DNA of 64,000 nucleotides. It comes from Sphingomonas edaphi (GTDB lineage Bacteria > Pseudomonadota > Alphaproteobacteria > Sphingomonadales > Sphingomonadaceae). Position numbers and translations under genes: made by a program. Shown piece after piece: positions 55,878 to 64,000 of this stretch (positions are counted from its first letter, which is position 1; every line of letters begins with the position of its first letter). The stretch covers positions 124,001 through 188,000 of the forward strand of contig NZ_QXTF01000004.1 in the NCBI RefSeq assembly GCF_003583725.1. The letters are read 5' to 3'. Below the pieces are notes generated by a model. It was given only the letters and a program-made list of their open reading frames with translations, was not told the DNA's origin and did not search any database.

Positions 55878-56631
55878 GATCATTCCCTGCCTCGACGTCG
55901 CTAATGGACGCGTTGTGAAAGGCGTTCGCTTCCGCGACCACCGCGACATGGGCGATATCGTGGACCACGCGCTGCGCTACCGCGATGAGGGCGCCGATGA
56001 ACTCGTTTTCTACGATATCGAAGCCAGCGCTGACGGCCGCAGCCTCGATCCGCGCTGGGTCGAGAGGGTCGCAGAGGTCATCGACATTCCATTCAGTGTT
56101 GCGGGCGGCATCGCTAACGTCGCAACCGCGCGCGGTGCCCTGTCGGCGGGGGCGGACAAGATCAGCGTCAATTCGCCGGCCCTCGCCCGGCCCCCGCTGA
56201 TTGCTGAGTTGGCTGCAGCCTTTGGCCGGCAATGCGTAGTGGTCGGCATCGACAGCCTTCGCGAAAGCGATGGGCGCTTGGCCGTTAAACAACTCACAGG
56301 ACGCCCCGAGGCGACGCGTGACAGCGGCCGCGGCACGCTGGAATGGGCACGTGAGGCCGTGGCGCTTGGGGCAGGAGAAATTGTGCTCAACTGCATGGAC
56401 CGTGATGGCGTCAGGCAGGGCTATGATCTGGAACAGTTGAAGGCGCTGGTTGCAGCCGTCGACGTTCCGGTCGTGGTCTCAGGCGGCGCTGGCGCACCTG
56501 CTGATTTCGCCGCAGCATTTCGTGCCGGAGCCAGCGGAGCGTTGGCCGCGTCGGTATTCCATGAGCAGCGCATCGCTGTCCCCGAGCTCAAGGCTTTCCT
56601 GGCGCGTGAGGGACTTGAGGTACGCAGATGA
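55864..56631 (+). CDS. hisF: Imidazole glycerol phosphate synthase cyclase subunit
   Basis: A 255-residue barrel producing IGP and AICAR from PRFAR with ammonia from His[20 protein letters not shown] at the N-terminus, [24 protein letters not shown]-like [16 protein letters not shown] and [10 protein letters not shown] are seen. It overlaps hisA and the HisI-HisE gene. Confidence 0.96.
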   Translation: MPAARIIPCLDVANGRVVKGVRFRDHRDMGDIVDHALRYRDEGADELVFYDIEASADGRSLDPRWVERVAEVIDIPFSVAGGIANVATARGALSAGADKISVNSPALARPPLIAELAAAFGRQCVVVGIDSLRESDGRLAVKQLTGRPEATRDSGRGTLEWAREAVALGAGEIVLNCMDRDGVRQGYDLEQLKALVAAVDVPVVVSGGAGAPADFAAAFRAGASGALAASVFHEQRIAVPELKAFLAREGLEVRR

Positions 56632-57248
56632 TCGATATGCTCAGCATCGCATGGGACAAGGTCGGCGGGTTAATTCCGGCGATCATCCAGGATCGCGACG
56701 GAATGGTCAGGATGCTTGGTTATATGGATCAGGCCGCGCTGACCGCGACGCTCGATACCGGCTACGTCACCTTCTTCAGCCGCTCAAAAGGGCGGCTCTG
56801 GGTCAAGGGCGAAACGAGCGGTAACCGGCTTCGCCTGCTAACGGCTCAGCTCGATTGCGACTGCGACGCACTGCTGGCGACCGTCGATCCAGAAGGCCCT
56901 ACTTGTCACACCGGCAGCGCCAGTTGTTTTGGTGATGCAGGCTCTCCGTTTTTTCCCTCAGTATTGGAGCAGGCCATTTCGGACCGCGCGGACGCAGATC
57001 CCGCCTCCAGTTACACGGCCGGCCTCGTTGCCGAGGGCGTGAAGCGCATTGCGCAGAAGGTCGGCGAAGAAGGAGTTGAGGTAGCGATCGCGGCCATTGG
57101 CGGAGAGCGTGACGAGTTAATCTCCGAGGTCGCGGACTTAGCTTATCACCTTACCGTTTTGCTCCATGCCTCCGGCCAGAGCTGGTCGGACGTAGCCTCA
57201 GTTCTGGAACAGCGTCACAAAGCAAGCAGCGCTACTGCCTCGTCGTAA
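56628..57248 (+). CDS. hisIE: Phosphoribosyl-AMP cyclohydrolase / phosphoribosyl-ATP pyrophosphohydrolase fusion
   Basis: A 206-residue fusion. HisI part (residues 1 to about 112): [37 protein letters not shown], the zinc ligands in DCDCDALL and CHTGSASCF. HisE part (after about 113): [39 protein letters not shown]. Many alphaproteobacteria keep hisI and hisE apart; the fusion is the enteric arrangement. Last gene of the his operon; the end overlaps hisN on the other strand by 34 bp. Confidence 0.95.
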   Translation: MIDMLSIAWDKVGGLIPAIIQDRDGMVRMLGYMDQAALTATLDTGYVTFFSRSKGRLWVKGETSGNRLRLLTAQLDCDCDALLATVDPEGPTCHTGSASCFGDAGSPFFPSVLEQAISDRADADPASSYTAGLVAEGVKRIAQKVGEEGVEVAIAAIGGERDELISEVADLAYHLTVLLHASGQSWSDVASVLEQRHKASSATASS

Positions 57249-57985
57249 AGTTCACGCGTAGCAGCAGCGACAATCCGGCCCTCGTTCCAATCCTGTCCGC
57301 CGTGCCAATCACCGATATATCCGCCTGCGCCGCGCACGACCGGTACCAACGCGTCGATGTCATGCCGCTGCAGACTGTTCTCAATCACGAGATCGATGCC
57401 CCCAGTTGCAACGCGAGCATAGGCCAGCGCGTCCAAGCCATATCGGACCACCAGCGAGTTCACCCTCACCCGCTCAAAAGCTTCCGCCTCCGGTCCTGAA
57501 AACAAATAAGGGTCGGTCGTCGACAGCCTTGCCTTGGCGACGTTAACGCAACCGCTCGATCGTACACTTGAGCCATTGCGCCGTGTCACACCGTTCACCG
57601 CCGTCAGCCGCTCGTCCAATGCTGGGCAATCGATCATGCCAGCGACGTGTTCGTCGCCTTCGATCAGCCCAACGAGCACACTCCAGCTCGGCAGGCCGCA
57701 AATCAGCGCGCGGGTACCGTCGACGGGATCAAGGCTCCAGTAGCGGGCCGCTCCTTCATTGGACCAGCCTTCCTCTTCTCCCGATACCCCATCAGCAGGA
57801 AAGACCTTGAGTATCTTGGAGCGCATCGCCCGCTCGATCGACCGATCAAGATCGGTCACAGGATCGAAAAGGTCCTTGCCCTTGTCATCAAACGATGGGG
57901 CGCAAGAGTGGGCCGCCCAGCACTCCCGAGCGATCTCGGACAAAGCCAGCAACATTACCTCAGTTTCATGCATGACGGCGCTCAT
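57215..57985 (-). CDS. hisN: Histidinol-phosphatase, IMPase family
   Basis: A 256-residue Mg-dependent phosphatase with the inositol-monophosphatase fold: SGEEEG and LDPVDGTRALICGLPSW carry the metal ligands, and RHDIDALVPVVRGAGG the last acidic motif. HisN-type enzymes replace the HAD phosphatase domain of bifunctional HisB. That domain is missing from the adjacent operon, so this gene probably completes the pathway although it is read in the opposite direction. Confidence 0.9.
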   Translation of the reverse strand: MSAVMHETEVMLLALSEIARECWAAHSCAPSFDDKGKDLFDPVTDLDRSIERAMRSKILKVFPADGVSGEEEGWSNEGAARYWSLDPVDGTRALICGLPSWSVLVGLIEGDEHVAGMIDCPALDERLTAVNGVTRRNGSSVRSSGCVNVAKARLSTTDPYLFSGPEAEAFERVRVNSLVVRYGLDALAYARVATGGIDLVIENSLQRHDIDALVPVVRGAGGYIGDWHGGQDWNEGRIVAAATRELYDEAVALLAL

Positions 57986-58103
57986 CTACAGAAAACTCGT
58001 GAGCCGCAAGATTGCCGGGCGATGATCAGGTTGTCGCGTTCGTTAAGAGCCGTCGATGACCCCTGTCGGCTCTCCCAGCTCAGGTCCCGATCCAACGAGG
58101 CAA

Positions 58104-58961
58104 TCAGGCTATCCGGCCGACCCATACCTTGCGAACCTGCTGCGCGAAGCTGCGGCTAACCGGAACTGTTAGTCCATTACGCAGGCGGATCTGAAGCCCG
58201 TCACCTTCCTTGGAGATAGTCTCGACCGCTCGGGTCGCAACCCACCACCGCCGATGGACCTGCAGACCATCTTCCAAGGTCAACGCGCTCAAAGCATCGG
58301 CGAACCGCATCGCTACCAACTGGTCGGTCCGATCTGTGTAGAGCCTTACGTAATGATCCTCGGAGTTCACGGCGAGCAATGCACCGATGCCACCGACCTC
58401 GGCAAACTTGACCAGTCTGTCGCGCGGCGGATGACCTTCCGCACGGAGCAGCCCATCCTCCCGCCGCACCGTCCACCCATGGGTGAGCAGCAGTAGCGGA
58501 ACCGAAAGCAAGGAAACATCGCCTGCGATCGCCAACAGGTCTCTCGCTCCAAGATCCCGTTCAACCCTCAGGAGCATCTCGGCCCAAGCCACCTCAAACG
58601 AAGTCGGAATTGACGCGAGCAATGCCGCCGCGATCACGATCGGCCAGCGGGGCCAGCGACGTTCTTCCATGGATGTGACGAGCAGCGACAATATCGCGAC
58701 GCCCTGCAACCACATCAGCAGCGTCAAGCCGACCCAATACGCATAGCGCTCGAAACTGGCTAACTCGGCAAAGGTACCGAACGGTCCCAACCGCCCCAGA
58801 AGCAGGCCCGCCGCGATGACGACGGCAAGGCGCACAGTCCAGCCCTCCATTCGCTCGCCAGCGTCACTCACGAATTTCTGCCGCCTTTCACGAAACGTCG
58901 CTTGCTCGAAGACCGTCCGCAAGGAAACCGAAATGTGTTCGCGACGCAATTGGCGACGCAT
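58104..58961 (-). CDS. LytTR-family DNA-binding regulator with membrane domain
   Basis: Up to 285 residues. Four hydrophobic segments (about residues 42-58, 70-92, 105-125, 145-165) are followed by a C-terminal LytTR domain (AVNSEDHYVRLYTDRTDQLV, VHRRWWVATRAVE, PVSRSFAQQVRK). There is no receiver domain, so a membrane signal may act directly. An ATG at 58850 is an alternative start that would leave more room for the divergent promoter. The gene is divergent from a secreted SnoaL-like gene and an 8-bp direct repeat lies between. Confidence 0.82.
   Translation of the reverse strand: MRRQLRREHISVSLRTVFEQATFRERRQKFVSDAGERMEGWTVRLAVVIAAGLLLGRLGPFGTFAELASFERYAYWVGLTLLMWLQGVAILSLLVTSMEERRWPRWPIVIAAALLASIPTSFEVAWAEMLLRVERDLGARDLLAIAGDVSLLSVPLLLLTHGWTVRREDGLLRAEGHPPRDRLVKFAEVGGIGALLAVNSEDHYVRLYTDRTDQLVAMRFADALSALTLEDGLQVHRRWWVATRAVETISKEGDGLQIRLRNGLTVPVSRSFAQQVRKVWVGRIA
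58941..58960. repeat. Direct repeat GCGACGCA with 12-bp period
   Basis: GCGACGCA occurs at 58941-58948 and 58953-58960, next to the SnoaL-like start at 58978. LytTR regulators characteristically bind paired direct repeats spaced about one helical turn, so this is a candidate operator. If the longer LytTR start is used, the repeats encode its first residues. Confidence 0.4.
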
Positions 58962-58977
58962 GACCAGGGAGTTTGAT

Positions 58978-59448
58978 ATGTTCCGATATTACTTGGCCGT
59001 TGGTGCATTTTGGCTTGCGTCAGGCCTCAACACACCAGTCTTGGCCGCCCCGCCCAGCGAGACGGATCGCCGAGCACTTGAACAACTTGCAGCCGACAAT
59101 GATGCTGCATGGAATGCAAAGGACGTTGCGACGATTGCCTCCCAATATGCTGACGCTGGCAGTGTTCGCGTATCGCCGCAGTCACCGGTGATCGTGGGGC
59201 GTCAACCAGTGACAGGCTTCTTCAACGAGGCATTTTCGCGGCGAAGGGGCACTCACCGGCACATTACGAACCTCGATCACATTGAGCTGATTTCGCCTGA
59301 TATGGCCTTCGCCGATGCCGCGGTCCGGGTCGAGCGAGAGGAACCTGACGGCACATGGGTCCTCGTTCGGACGTTTCGCAGCGTTACCATTGCCGTTCGG
59401 GAAGGACTCGCTTGGAAGCTTCGGGCAGTTCGCGCCATCCCCCTTTGA
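58978..59448 (+). CDS. Secreted SnoaL/NTF2-like protein
   Basis: A 156-residue protein with a signal peptide (YLAVGAFWLASGLNTPVLA). The mature part has an NTF2-like pattern: DNDAAWNAKDVATIASQYA, IVGRQPVTGFF, and a final beta sheet ending LRAVRAI. This is the DUF4440/SgcJ type. Function unknown; it may be the target of the divergent LytTR regulator. GGGAG lies before the ATG. Confidence 0.8.
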   Translation: MFRYYLAVGAFWLASGLNTPVLAAPPSETDRRALEQLAADNDAAWNAKDVATIASQYADAGSVRVSPQSPVIVGRQPVTGFFNEAFSRRRGTHRHITNLDHIELISPDMAFADAAVRVEREEPDGTWVLVRTFRSVTIAVREGLAWKLRAVRAIPL

Positions 59449-59630
59449 TGCCGTGGCTTTAAGAGCGAGTTTTTAGCTGGCGTCTTCCACCATTCTTGCG
59501 CCTCTTCGGCCTGAGCACGTCAATCTCGGGGAACGGCTCAAGACGGTGGAAGACGGACTTTCGAAATTGGAACGATCCAGTTCGCCGAACAGGTAAACGA
59601 CAATCTTTGCTGAGACCTCGGGGTGTAACC

Positions 59631-60197
59631 TTACGCCGCAAGTCTGCTCGTTCGGCCACGGGCAAAGTTCTGCAAATCCCGAACGGCCGCCACAGCAAAG
59701 TCGAGCGAAGGCTGGTCGACCAACCGACCATTCTGAAACTTCGTGTGCACTTCTCCAATGACAGTTTGCGGCCTTGGTACGATTACTGACTGAGTAGCCA
59801 ATAATGTCTCGTGCAGCTGCGCCTGTGCGCGGACGCCACCTGTGAAAGCAGGAGATGCGCTCAGGGTAATTACCGGCTTTCCAATGAGCGACGATGAACC
59901 GTAGGGTCGCGATGCCCAGTCAAGGGCGTTTTTAAGAACGCCCGGCATGCCGTAATTAAATTCAGGCGTAACAAGTACCAGACCGTCTGCTGCCGCGATC
60001 GCGTCGCGCAATTCGGCAACCGCCCTCGGTGCATCCGGGCCATCCAGATCCTGATTATACAGCGGCACATCGGCTAGGCTGTGGATCGCAAGGTGGAGAT
60101 CGCCGGAGAGCTTCTCCTGCAGCGACGTTAGGATACCGGTTGAATAAGAGTTAGCGCGTAGGCTGCCTGAAAGACCGAGAAGTGATGTGGACATCAT
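59631..60197 (-). CDS. NADPH-dependent FMN reductase / quinone reductase
   Basis: A 188-residue flavodoxin-like protein. The FMN loop reads GLSGSLRANSYSTG and the second loop TPEFNYGMPGVLKNALDW, as in chromate/quinone reductases. The last gene of a three-gene leftward unit; the start overlaps the YceI stop (TAATG). The unit as a whole (pirin, YceI, reductase) looks like a quinone or electrophile response. Confidence 0.9.
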   Translation of the reverse strand: MMSTSLLGLSGSLRANSYSTGILTSLQEKLSGDLHLAIHSLADVPLYNQDLDGPDAPRAVAELRDAIAAADGLVLVTPEFNYGMPGVLKNALDWASRPYGSSSLIGKPVITLSASPAFTGGVRAQAQLHETLLATQSVIVPRPQTVIGEVHTKFQNGRLVDQPSLDFAVAAVRDLQNFARGRTSRLAA

Positions 60198-60829
60198 TAC
60201 GCACCTCCCTTCGGGGTCTTCAGCTTGAATTCGGCTTCCAGGTGTAGCGTGATCTCGTTGCCAAGCAGCGGCAGGCCATAGTTGATGCCGAACTCGGAAC
60301 GCTTGATCTTGGCTTCGCCGTCGAACCCGAGCGAATATCGCTTGTCTACGGGATTGATCCCCGCCTGGTTGAAATCGGCATCGATCACGATCGGCTTTGT
60401 GATGCCGTGAAGAGTGAGGTTTCCGGAGATCTTCGCACTGTCTCGATCGACCAGCCTGATACCCGTCGCCCTGAATTGCGCCGTCGGGAATTTCGCAGTG
60501 TCTAGGAAGTCAGCGGTCTTCAGGTGCTTGTCGAGACCCTCGTGGAAAGTTCCAACGCTGTCAGTCTTAACTGAAGCATCAAGCTTGCTGGCGGCCGGAT
60601 TACGGACGTCCAGATCAAGGTTCGCGGTGACGTCGGTGAACTGCCCAACGTAGGTCGAAAAGCCCATGTGGTCGACCGACCAGGTAATCTTCCCGTGCGC
60701 CGGATCGAGCACATAGCTTCCCGACTTCACCTGGACGGGATTACGAACAAACGGATCTGCTTGCGCGATGGCAACGCCGGAGAGGGCCGTGAGGCCAAGA
60801 GCGGCAATGATTGCAAACTTGCGGGTCAT
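60197..60829 (-). CDS. YceI-family periplasmic protein
   Basis: A 210-residue lipocalin-like protein that binds polyisoprenoid or quinone-type lipids. Signal peptide FAIIAALGLTALSGVAIA, then YVLDPAHGKITWSVDHMGFST, FLDTAKFPTAQF and GNLTLHGITKPI. AAGGAGA lies before the ATG at 60829. It is 64 bp after the pirin stop on the same strand. Confidence 0.93.
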   Translation of the reverse strand: MTRKFAIIAALGLTALSGVAIAQADPFVRNPVQVKSGSYVLDPAHGKITWSVDHMGFSTYVGQFTDVTANLDLDVRNPAASKLDASVKTDSVGTFHEGLDKHLKTADFLDTAKFPTAQFRATGIRLVDRDSAKISGNLTLHGITKPIVIDADFNQAGINPVDKRYSLGFDGEAKIKRSEFGINYGLPLLGNEITLHLEAEFKLKTPKGGA

Positions 60830-60893
60830 GTAGGTCTCCTTGAAATGGGGTGGCGCGCCGCCAGGGAGGAGACAGCGCGCCGGGGGGAGTTCG

Positions 60894-61592
60894 TCAGGCA
60901 GCGTCGACGAGGACCAGTTCGCTGTCCTCAATCGCGGTGATCTTGATGGAAGCGACATCCCGGATCGCGGCGCCGTCGCGGGCATTTACGCGTTGCCCAT
61001 TGATCTCGACAACGCCGAGAGCGGGGACCAGATACGCATTGCGCCCGCTATCCAGCGGATATTCGACCGTCTCGCCAGCTTTCAGGGTCGCTCCAGCCAC
61101 CCTGGCATTGGCACGAATTTTGAGAGCGTCCTCGTCGCGATCCAGTCCCGAAGCCAGCGTCACGAATTTGCCGGATCGCTCTCCCTTAGGGAAGGGGCGA
61201 GCGCCCCAGGACGGCTCCCCGCCCTTCTCGGTCGGTTGAATCCAGATCTGAAAGATCTGAGTGGCTTCGTCCTCGTTGTTATATTCCGAGTGGGCAATAC
61301 CGCTCCCAGCCGACATGACCTGAACGTCACCCGCCTCGGTACGGCCAGCGTTGCCCTGGTTATCGCGGTGACTGATCGCACCTTTGCGGACGTAAGTGAT
61401 GATTTCCATGTCCGAATGCGGATGAGGCGGAAAGCCGGTGTGCGGTTGGATGGTGTCGTCGTTCCAAACGCGCAGTGCGCCCCATCCCATGCGGCTGGGA
61501 TCGTAGTAGCTGGCAAAGGAAAAGTGATGTTTGGCATCGAGCCATCCATGGTTCGCGCCGCCGAGCTGATTGAAAGGTCGAACCTCGATCAT
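60894..61592 (-). CDS. Pirin-family bicupin
   Basis: A 232-residue non-heme iron bicupin, similar to YhhW quercetinase. Metal ligands are seen in FPPHPHSDMEIITYV and in SGIAHSEYN; the C-terminal cupin has VEYPLDSGRNAYLVPALG. It may oxidise flavonoids or sense redox state. GGAG precedes the ATG at 61592. First gene of the pirin-YceI-reductase unit, divergent from a LysR regulator with a clear operator between. Confidence 0.92.
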   Translation of the reverse strand: MIEVRPFNQLGGANHGWLDAKHHFSFASYYDPSRMGWGALRVWNDDTIQPHTGFPPHPHSDMEIITYVRKGAISHRDNQGNAGRTEAGDVQVMSAGSGIAHSEYNNEDEATQIFQIWIQPTEKGGEPSWGARPFPKGERSGKFVTLASGLDRDEDALKIRANARVAGATLKAGETVEYPLDSGRNAYLVPALGVVEINGQRVNARDGAAIRDVASIKITAIEDSELVLVDAA

Positions 61593-61663
61593 TTGTTCTT
61601 CTCCACGAATGCGTCTTGGCGTTGAGAAGAATGTAGGCACGACCTTTCATTCAAGATATAGAA

Positions 61664-61678
61664 ATGCCGGAAAGGCAT
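61664..61678. promoter_or_regulatory. T-N11-A LysR operator
   Basis: ATGCC-GGAAA-GGCAT is a perfect dyad. Within it T at 61665 and A at 61677 have 11 bases between them, the standard LysR box. It lies in the 102-bp gap between the divergent pirin and LysR genes, 16 bp before the LysR ATG. Confidence 0.7.
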
Positions 61679-61694
61679 CGGTGACGAAACTTAC

Positions 61695-62615
61695 ATGGCC
61701 CGACTGCCCGATCTCGAAGCACTCGCAATCTTTGCCCGGGTAGCGGACCTTGGATCATTCGCAAAAGCGGCTGGCGACCTGAAGCTCTCCAAACCCACCG
61801 TGTCCAAGGCAATTACCCGTCTTGAAAGCCGGCTGAAGGTCCCGCTTCTGCATCGCACGTCGCGCACGCTGGCGTTGACAGACAATGGCAAAGCCGTGCT
61901 CGAACGGGCCCGACGAATACTGGAGGAAGGTTCCGCAGCCGAGGCAGAAGCATCCGCTCAGTCCGAGACGCCCACGGGCACTGTCCGCCTCACAGCACCC
62001 ATGTCATTCGGCTTAGCGGAGATAGCACCGCTCCTTCCCGAATTTTTGGAGACCTACCCTGATGTCCGAGTTGATCTAAACCTTAGCGACGCACACGAAG
62101 ACCTGATCGCGAAAGGCTACGACCTCGCTGTCCGAATAGCTGCGCTTGCCGACTCTTCCTTGCGGGCTCGCAGGATTAGCGCGGTCGATACGCCGATTGT
62201 GGCGGCACCCGCCTATCTGGACCGAGTAGGACGACCAAAACATCCCATCGATCTCGAACTACACCAGGCCATTCTCTATTCGAACTTGCCGACGCCGTCG
62301 GTTTGGCGGTTACACCATGAGCAACAGGGCGAATGGGTAGTTAACGTTCCTGCACGCCTCCAGGCGAACAACGCTGACGCCATCATGCCCGCGCTGATTG
62401 CTGGATTGGGCCTAGCGATTCAGCCCAGCTTTGCCGTCTGGCGCGAACTCAACAGTGGAAAACTGGAAGAGGTCTTACCGGGCTGGCGACCACGGCCGAT
62501 CAGCCTTTATCTAGTGATGCCGCCCGGTATTTTTCGGCCGATGGCAGTTTCAGTGATGATTGATTTCCTGGCAGAGCGGTTAGCGCGATCATCATGGACG
62601 AAAATCGCCGAGTGA
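61695..62615 (+). CDS. LysR-family regulator of the pirin unit
   Basis: A 306-residue regulator: HTH in DLGSFAKAAGDLKLSKPTVSK, RLESRLKVPLLHRTSRTLALT dimer helix, then a CrgA-like effector domain ending WTKIAE. It is divergent from pirin, with the T-N11-A box between them. Family members near pirin respond to quinones or electrophiles; that is inference here. Confidence 0.92.
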   Translation: MARLPDLEALAIFARVADLGSFAKAAGDLKLSKPTVSKAITRLESRLKVPLLHRTSRTLALTDNGKAVLERARRILEEGSAAEAEASAQSETPTGTVRLTAPMSFGLAEIAPLLPEFLETYPDVRVDLNLSDAHEDLIAKGYDLAVRIAALADSSLRARRISAVDTPIVAAPAYLDRVGRPKHPIDLELHQAILYSNLPTPSVWRLHHEQQGEWVVNVPARLQANNADAIMPALIAGLGLAIQPSFAVWRELNSGKLEEVLPGWRPRPISLYLVMPPGIFRPMAVSVMIDFLAERLARSSWTKIAE

Positions 62616-62787
62616 CAGCGGGCTGCAGGACGGACCGTTCTCGGGCGAACCATGAGGCAGCACGCTCGGCGCGCGGCGCGGAACGATAATAGACGAATGG
62701 TTGAGTGTCCTTGAGAAGAAGCGCCCCGCTGGACAAAGGCCAGCCTGACCCTCATGGCCACGACGTCTCAGACAAGATGTGAGCCCC

Positions 62788-63090
62788 ATGCAAGACGAAG
62801 AATATGTCTACGACGAGCTTAGTGGTGAATGGCTGCCCGCCTCAGAACTCGCAGCCCGTCATGAAAAAACTGAGCGGGTGGAGGTGCACGATGCCGTGGG
62901 CAATGTTCTGTCAGATGGAGACCAGGTCACCCTCATCAAGGATTTAGAGGTAAAAGGGGCCGGACAGACATTGAAGCGGGGAACCCTGATCAAGTCCATT
63001 CGGTTAACGGGCGACCCACAGGAGATAGATTGCAAATACGAAGGGATCAAAGGTCTCGTCTTGCGCGCCGAGTTCGTCCGCAAGCGCTAA
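62788..63090 (+). CDS. PhnA-domain protein without zinc ribbon
   Basis: A 100-residue protein. The C-terminal ~65 residues match the PhnA/YjdM domain: VHDAVGNVLSDGDQVTLIKD, LKRGTLIKSIRL, DCKYEGIKGLVLRAEFVRK. The CxxC pairs that form the N-terminal zinc ribbon of E. coli PhnA are absent; instead there is YVYDELSGEWLPASELA. No phosphonate genes are nearby. ATG 62788 is preferred to GTG 62779. Confidence 0.8.
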   Translation: MQDEEYVYDELSGEWLPASELAARHEKTERVEVHDAVGNVLSDGDQVTLIKDLEVKGAGQTLKRGTLIKSIRLTGDPQEIDCKYEGIKGLVLRAEFVRKR

Positions 63091-63144
63091 AGCTGTCGGT
63101 TACCTCGTCGACTTCTCTGATGCCCCCGCCTTGTGCGGCGAGCA

Positions 63145-64000
63145 CTAGGCCGATGGTTCAATCTCAACCGATCGCCGAGACGAATCCACCGCCACCAATT
63201 TGGATAGAGCCTCCGTCAGCTGGCCACGCGTCACCGGTTTTGAAAGTAAAGCCAACTCTTGAGCGTCCTCGCGGAGTTCGCCCGGGTGTCCTGTAAGCAA
63301 GAGTATCGGGAGATGGGGCCATCTAGCGGCAGCGACCGCAGCCAGCTCGTCGCCCCTCATTGCGGGCATCAACACATCAACAATTAGTGCATCGAAGGAC
63401 ATTGTTTCCAGCATCGAGAGACCGTCCGTCGCGGATGAGATCGCGATCACCTCGTGGCCCATATCATGGAGTAACGTTTCAATGGCTGTTCGGGCGAGCA
63501 GGTCATCGTCAATCAACAAGATGCGCAAGCTGCTCAATTCACCCAGCCCAGTGGCATTCTGGCCTTCATCGACTTCGAGGCCGTAATCGCCCGCTTCCGG
63601 GAGCCAGATTTCTGCAGTCAGGCCGGATCCCGATGCGTTGAGCAGCTTGAGCGCCCCGCCAAACTGTGCGGCGAGTCCGTGCACCATCGATAAGCCGAGC
63701 CCTGTCCCCTGCCCGACCCCCTTGGTCGTAAAGAAGGGCTCGATTGCCTTGGCCAAGATGTCCGGGTCCATTCCGCCGCCCGCGTCTGTGACCGAAATTA
63801 CGCCATATGAACCCAAGGGTAAGTCAGGATCATCGGACTGGGTTACTGACCTTCGGCTAAGTGCAATTTCGATCTTGCCATCGCCCTTCATCGCATCGCG
63901 CGAATTAACGGCCAGGTTGAGAATGGCGAGCTCGAGCTGACTTGAATCTACCTTCGCCAAAACGGGTTGCTGCGGCGCGCGAAATTCAAGGTCGACACCG
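63145..64000 (-). CDS. Hybrid histidine kinase, 5' truncated by window edge
   Basis: The frame is open to the edge at 64000, so the N-terminal part (sensor and HisKA) is missing. Visible are the ATPase N-box LNLAVNSRDAM, DAGGGMDP, FFTTKGVGQGTGLGLSMVHGL, and a C-terminal receiver with LLIDDD, phospho-Asp in LIVDVLMPAMRGDE, Thr in LLTGHPG and Lys in LLSKPV. It is a hybrid kinase of the phosphorelay type. Confidence 0.88.
   Translation of the reverse strand, partial: GVDLEFRAPQQPVLAKVDSSQLELAILNLAVNSRDAMKGDGKIEIALSRRSVTQSDDPDLPLGSYGVISVTDAGGGMDPDILAKAIEPFFTTKGVGQGTGLGLSMVHGLAAQFGGALKLLNASGSGLTAEIWLPEAGDYGLEVDEGQNATGLGELSSLRILLIDDDLLARTAIETLLHDMGHEVIAISSATDGLSMLETMSFDALIVDVLMPAMRGDELAAVAAARWPHLPILLLTGHPGELREDAQELALLSKPVTRGQLTEALSKLVAVDSSRRSVEIEPSA

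Noticed and set aside
63145-63960. Complete response-regulator/ATPase gene starting at 63960
   Set aside because: The same frame is open to base 64000 and reads like the segment before a kinase N-box; the gene is truncated by the window.

Overview
The window looks like chromosomal DNA of a sphingomonad-type alphaproteobacterium. The evidence is the high GC content, a CcrM-type GANTC methyltransferase next to rnhB, a cyo quinol-oxidase operon that ends in SURF1, many short-chain transcription units joined by ATGA/TTGA/GTGA overlaps, and secreted amidohydrolases and a POT transporter of the kind common in that group. I see no rRNA, tRNA, CRISPR array, insertion sequence or prophage. The genus is inference.

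Layout. Bases 1-766 hold the 3' part of an AAA+ Fis-type regulator. A long leftward directon (763-11471) carries folP, ccrM, rnhB, a thiD-VOC fusion, glmM, an NnrU-like gene, two secreted amidohydrolases (one without metal ligands) and a POT peptide transporter. From 11.6 to 25.7 kb come a nitroreductase, a small GntR regulator, acyl-CoA and aldehyde metabolism genes, tsaC/sua5, msrA, a c-di-GMP module (tandem PilZ facing a receiver-EAL pair) and a MASE1 histidine kinase with a FixJ-like regulator. From 26.0 to 31.0 kb lies cyoABCD-SURF1. From 31.1 to 45.7 kb is a mixed accessory stretch: transporters, an Rnk-like protein, a membrane-anchored FMN glutamate-synthase-domain protein, an orphan MreB paralogue, an APC permease preceded by an unlisted 32-residue membrane peptide and a divergent Lrp regulator, four small stress-type proteins including dodecin, a TbpB-like lipoprotein, and a LysR/cupin/MFS/hydrolase cluster.

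The most striking region is 45.8-57.2 kb: an almost gapless trp-his block. It opens with a textbook attenuator: a leader peptide with three tandem Trp codons plus a fourth, a perfect 9-bp antiterminator pairing, and a GC stem with U tract. It then runs trpD, a TrpC-TrpF fusion, trpB, trpA, a TrpR-family regulator, hisG, hisD, a HisC-HisB(dehydratase) fusion, hisH, hisA, hisF and a HisI-HisE fusion, facing hisN. Fusions, gene order and sequence character resemble gammaproteobacterial operons rather than the scattered alphaproteobacterial genes. Together these genes carry out the anthranilate-to-tryptophan steps (no trpE/trpG here) and all of histidine synthesis, with HisN replacing the phosphatase domain missing from HisB.

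The last part (58.1-64.0 kb) holds a membrane LytTR regulator, a SnoaL-like secreted protein, an FMN reductase/YceI/pirin operon under a divergent LysR with a clean T-N11-A operator, a PhnA-domain protein, and the 3' part of a hybrid histidine kinase that runs off the window.
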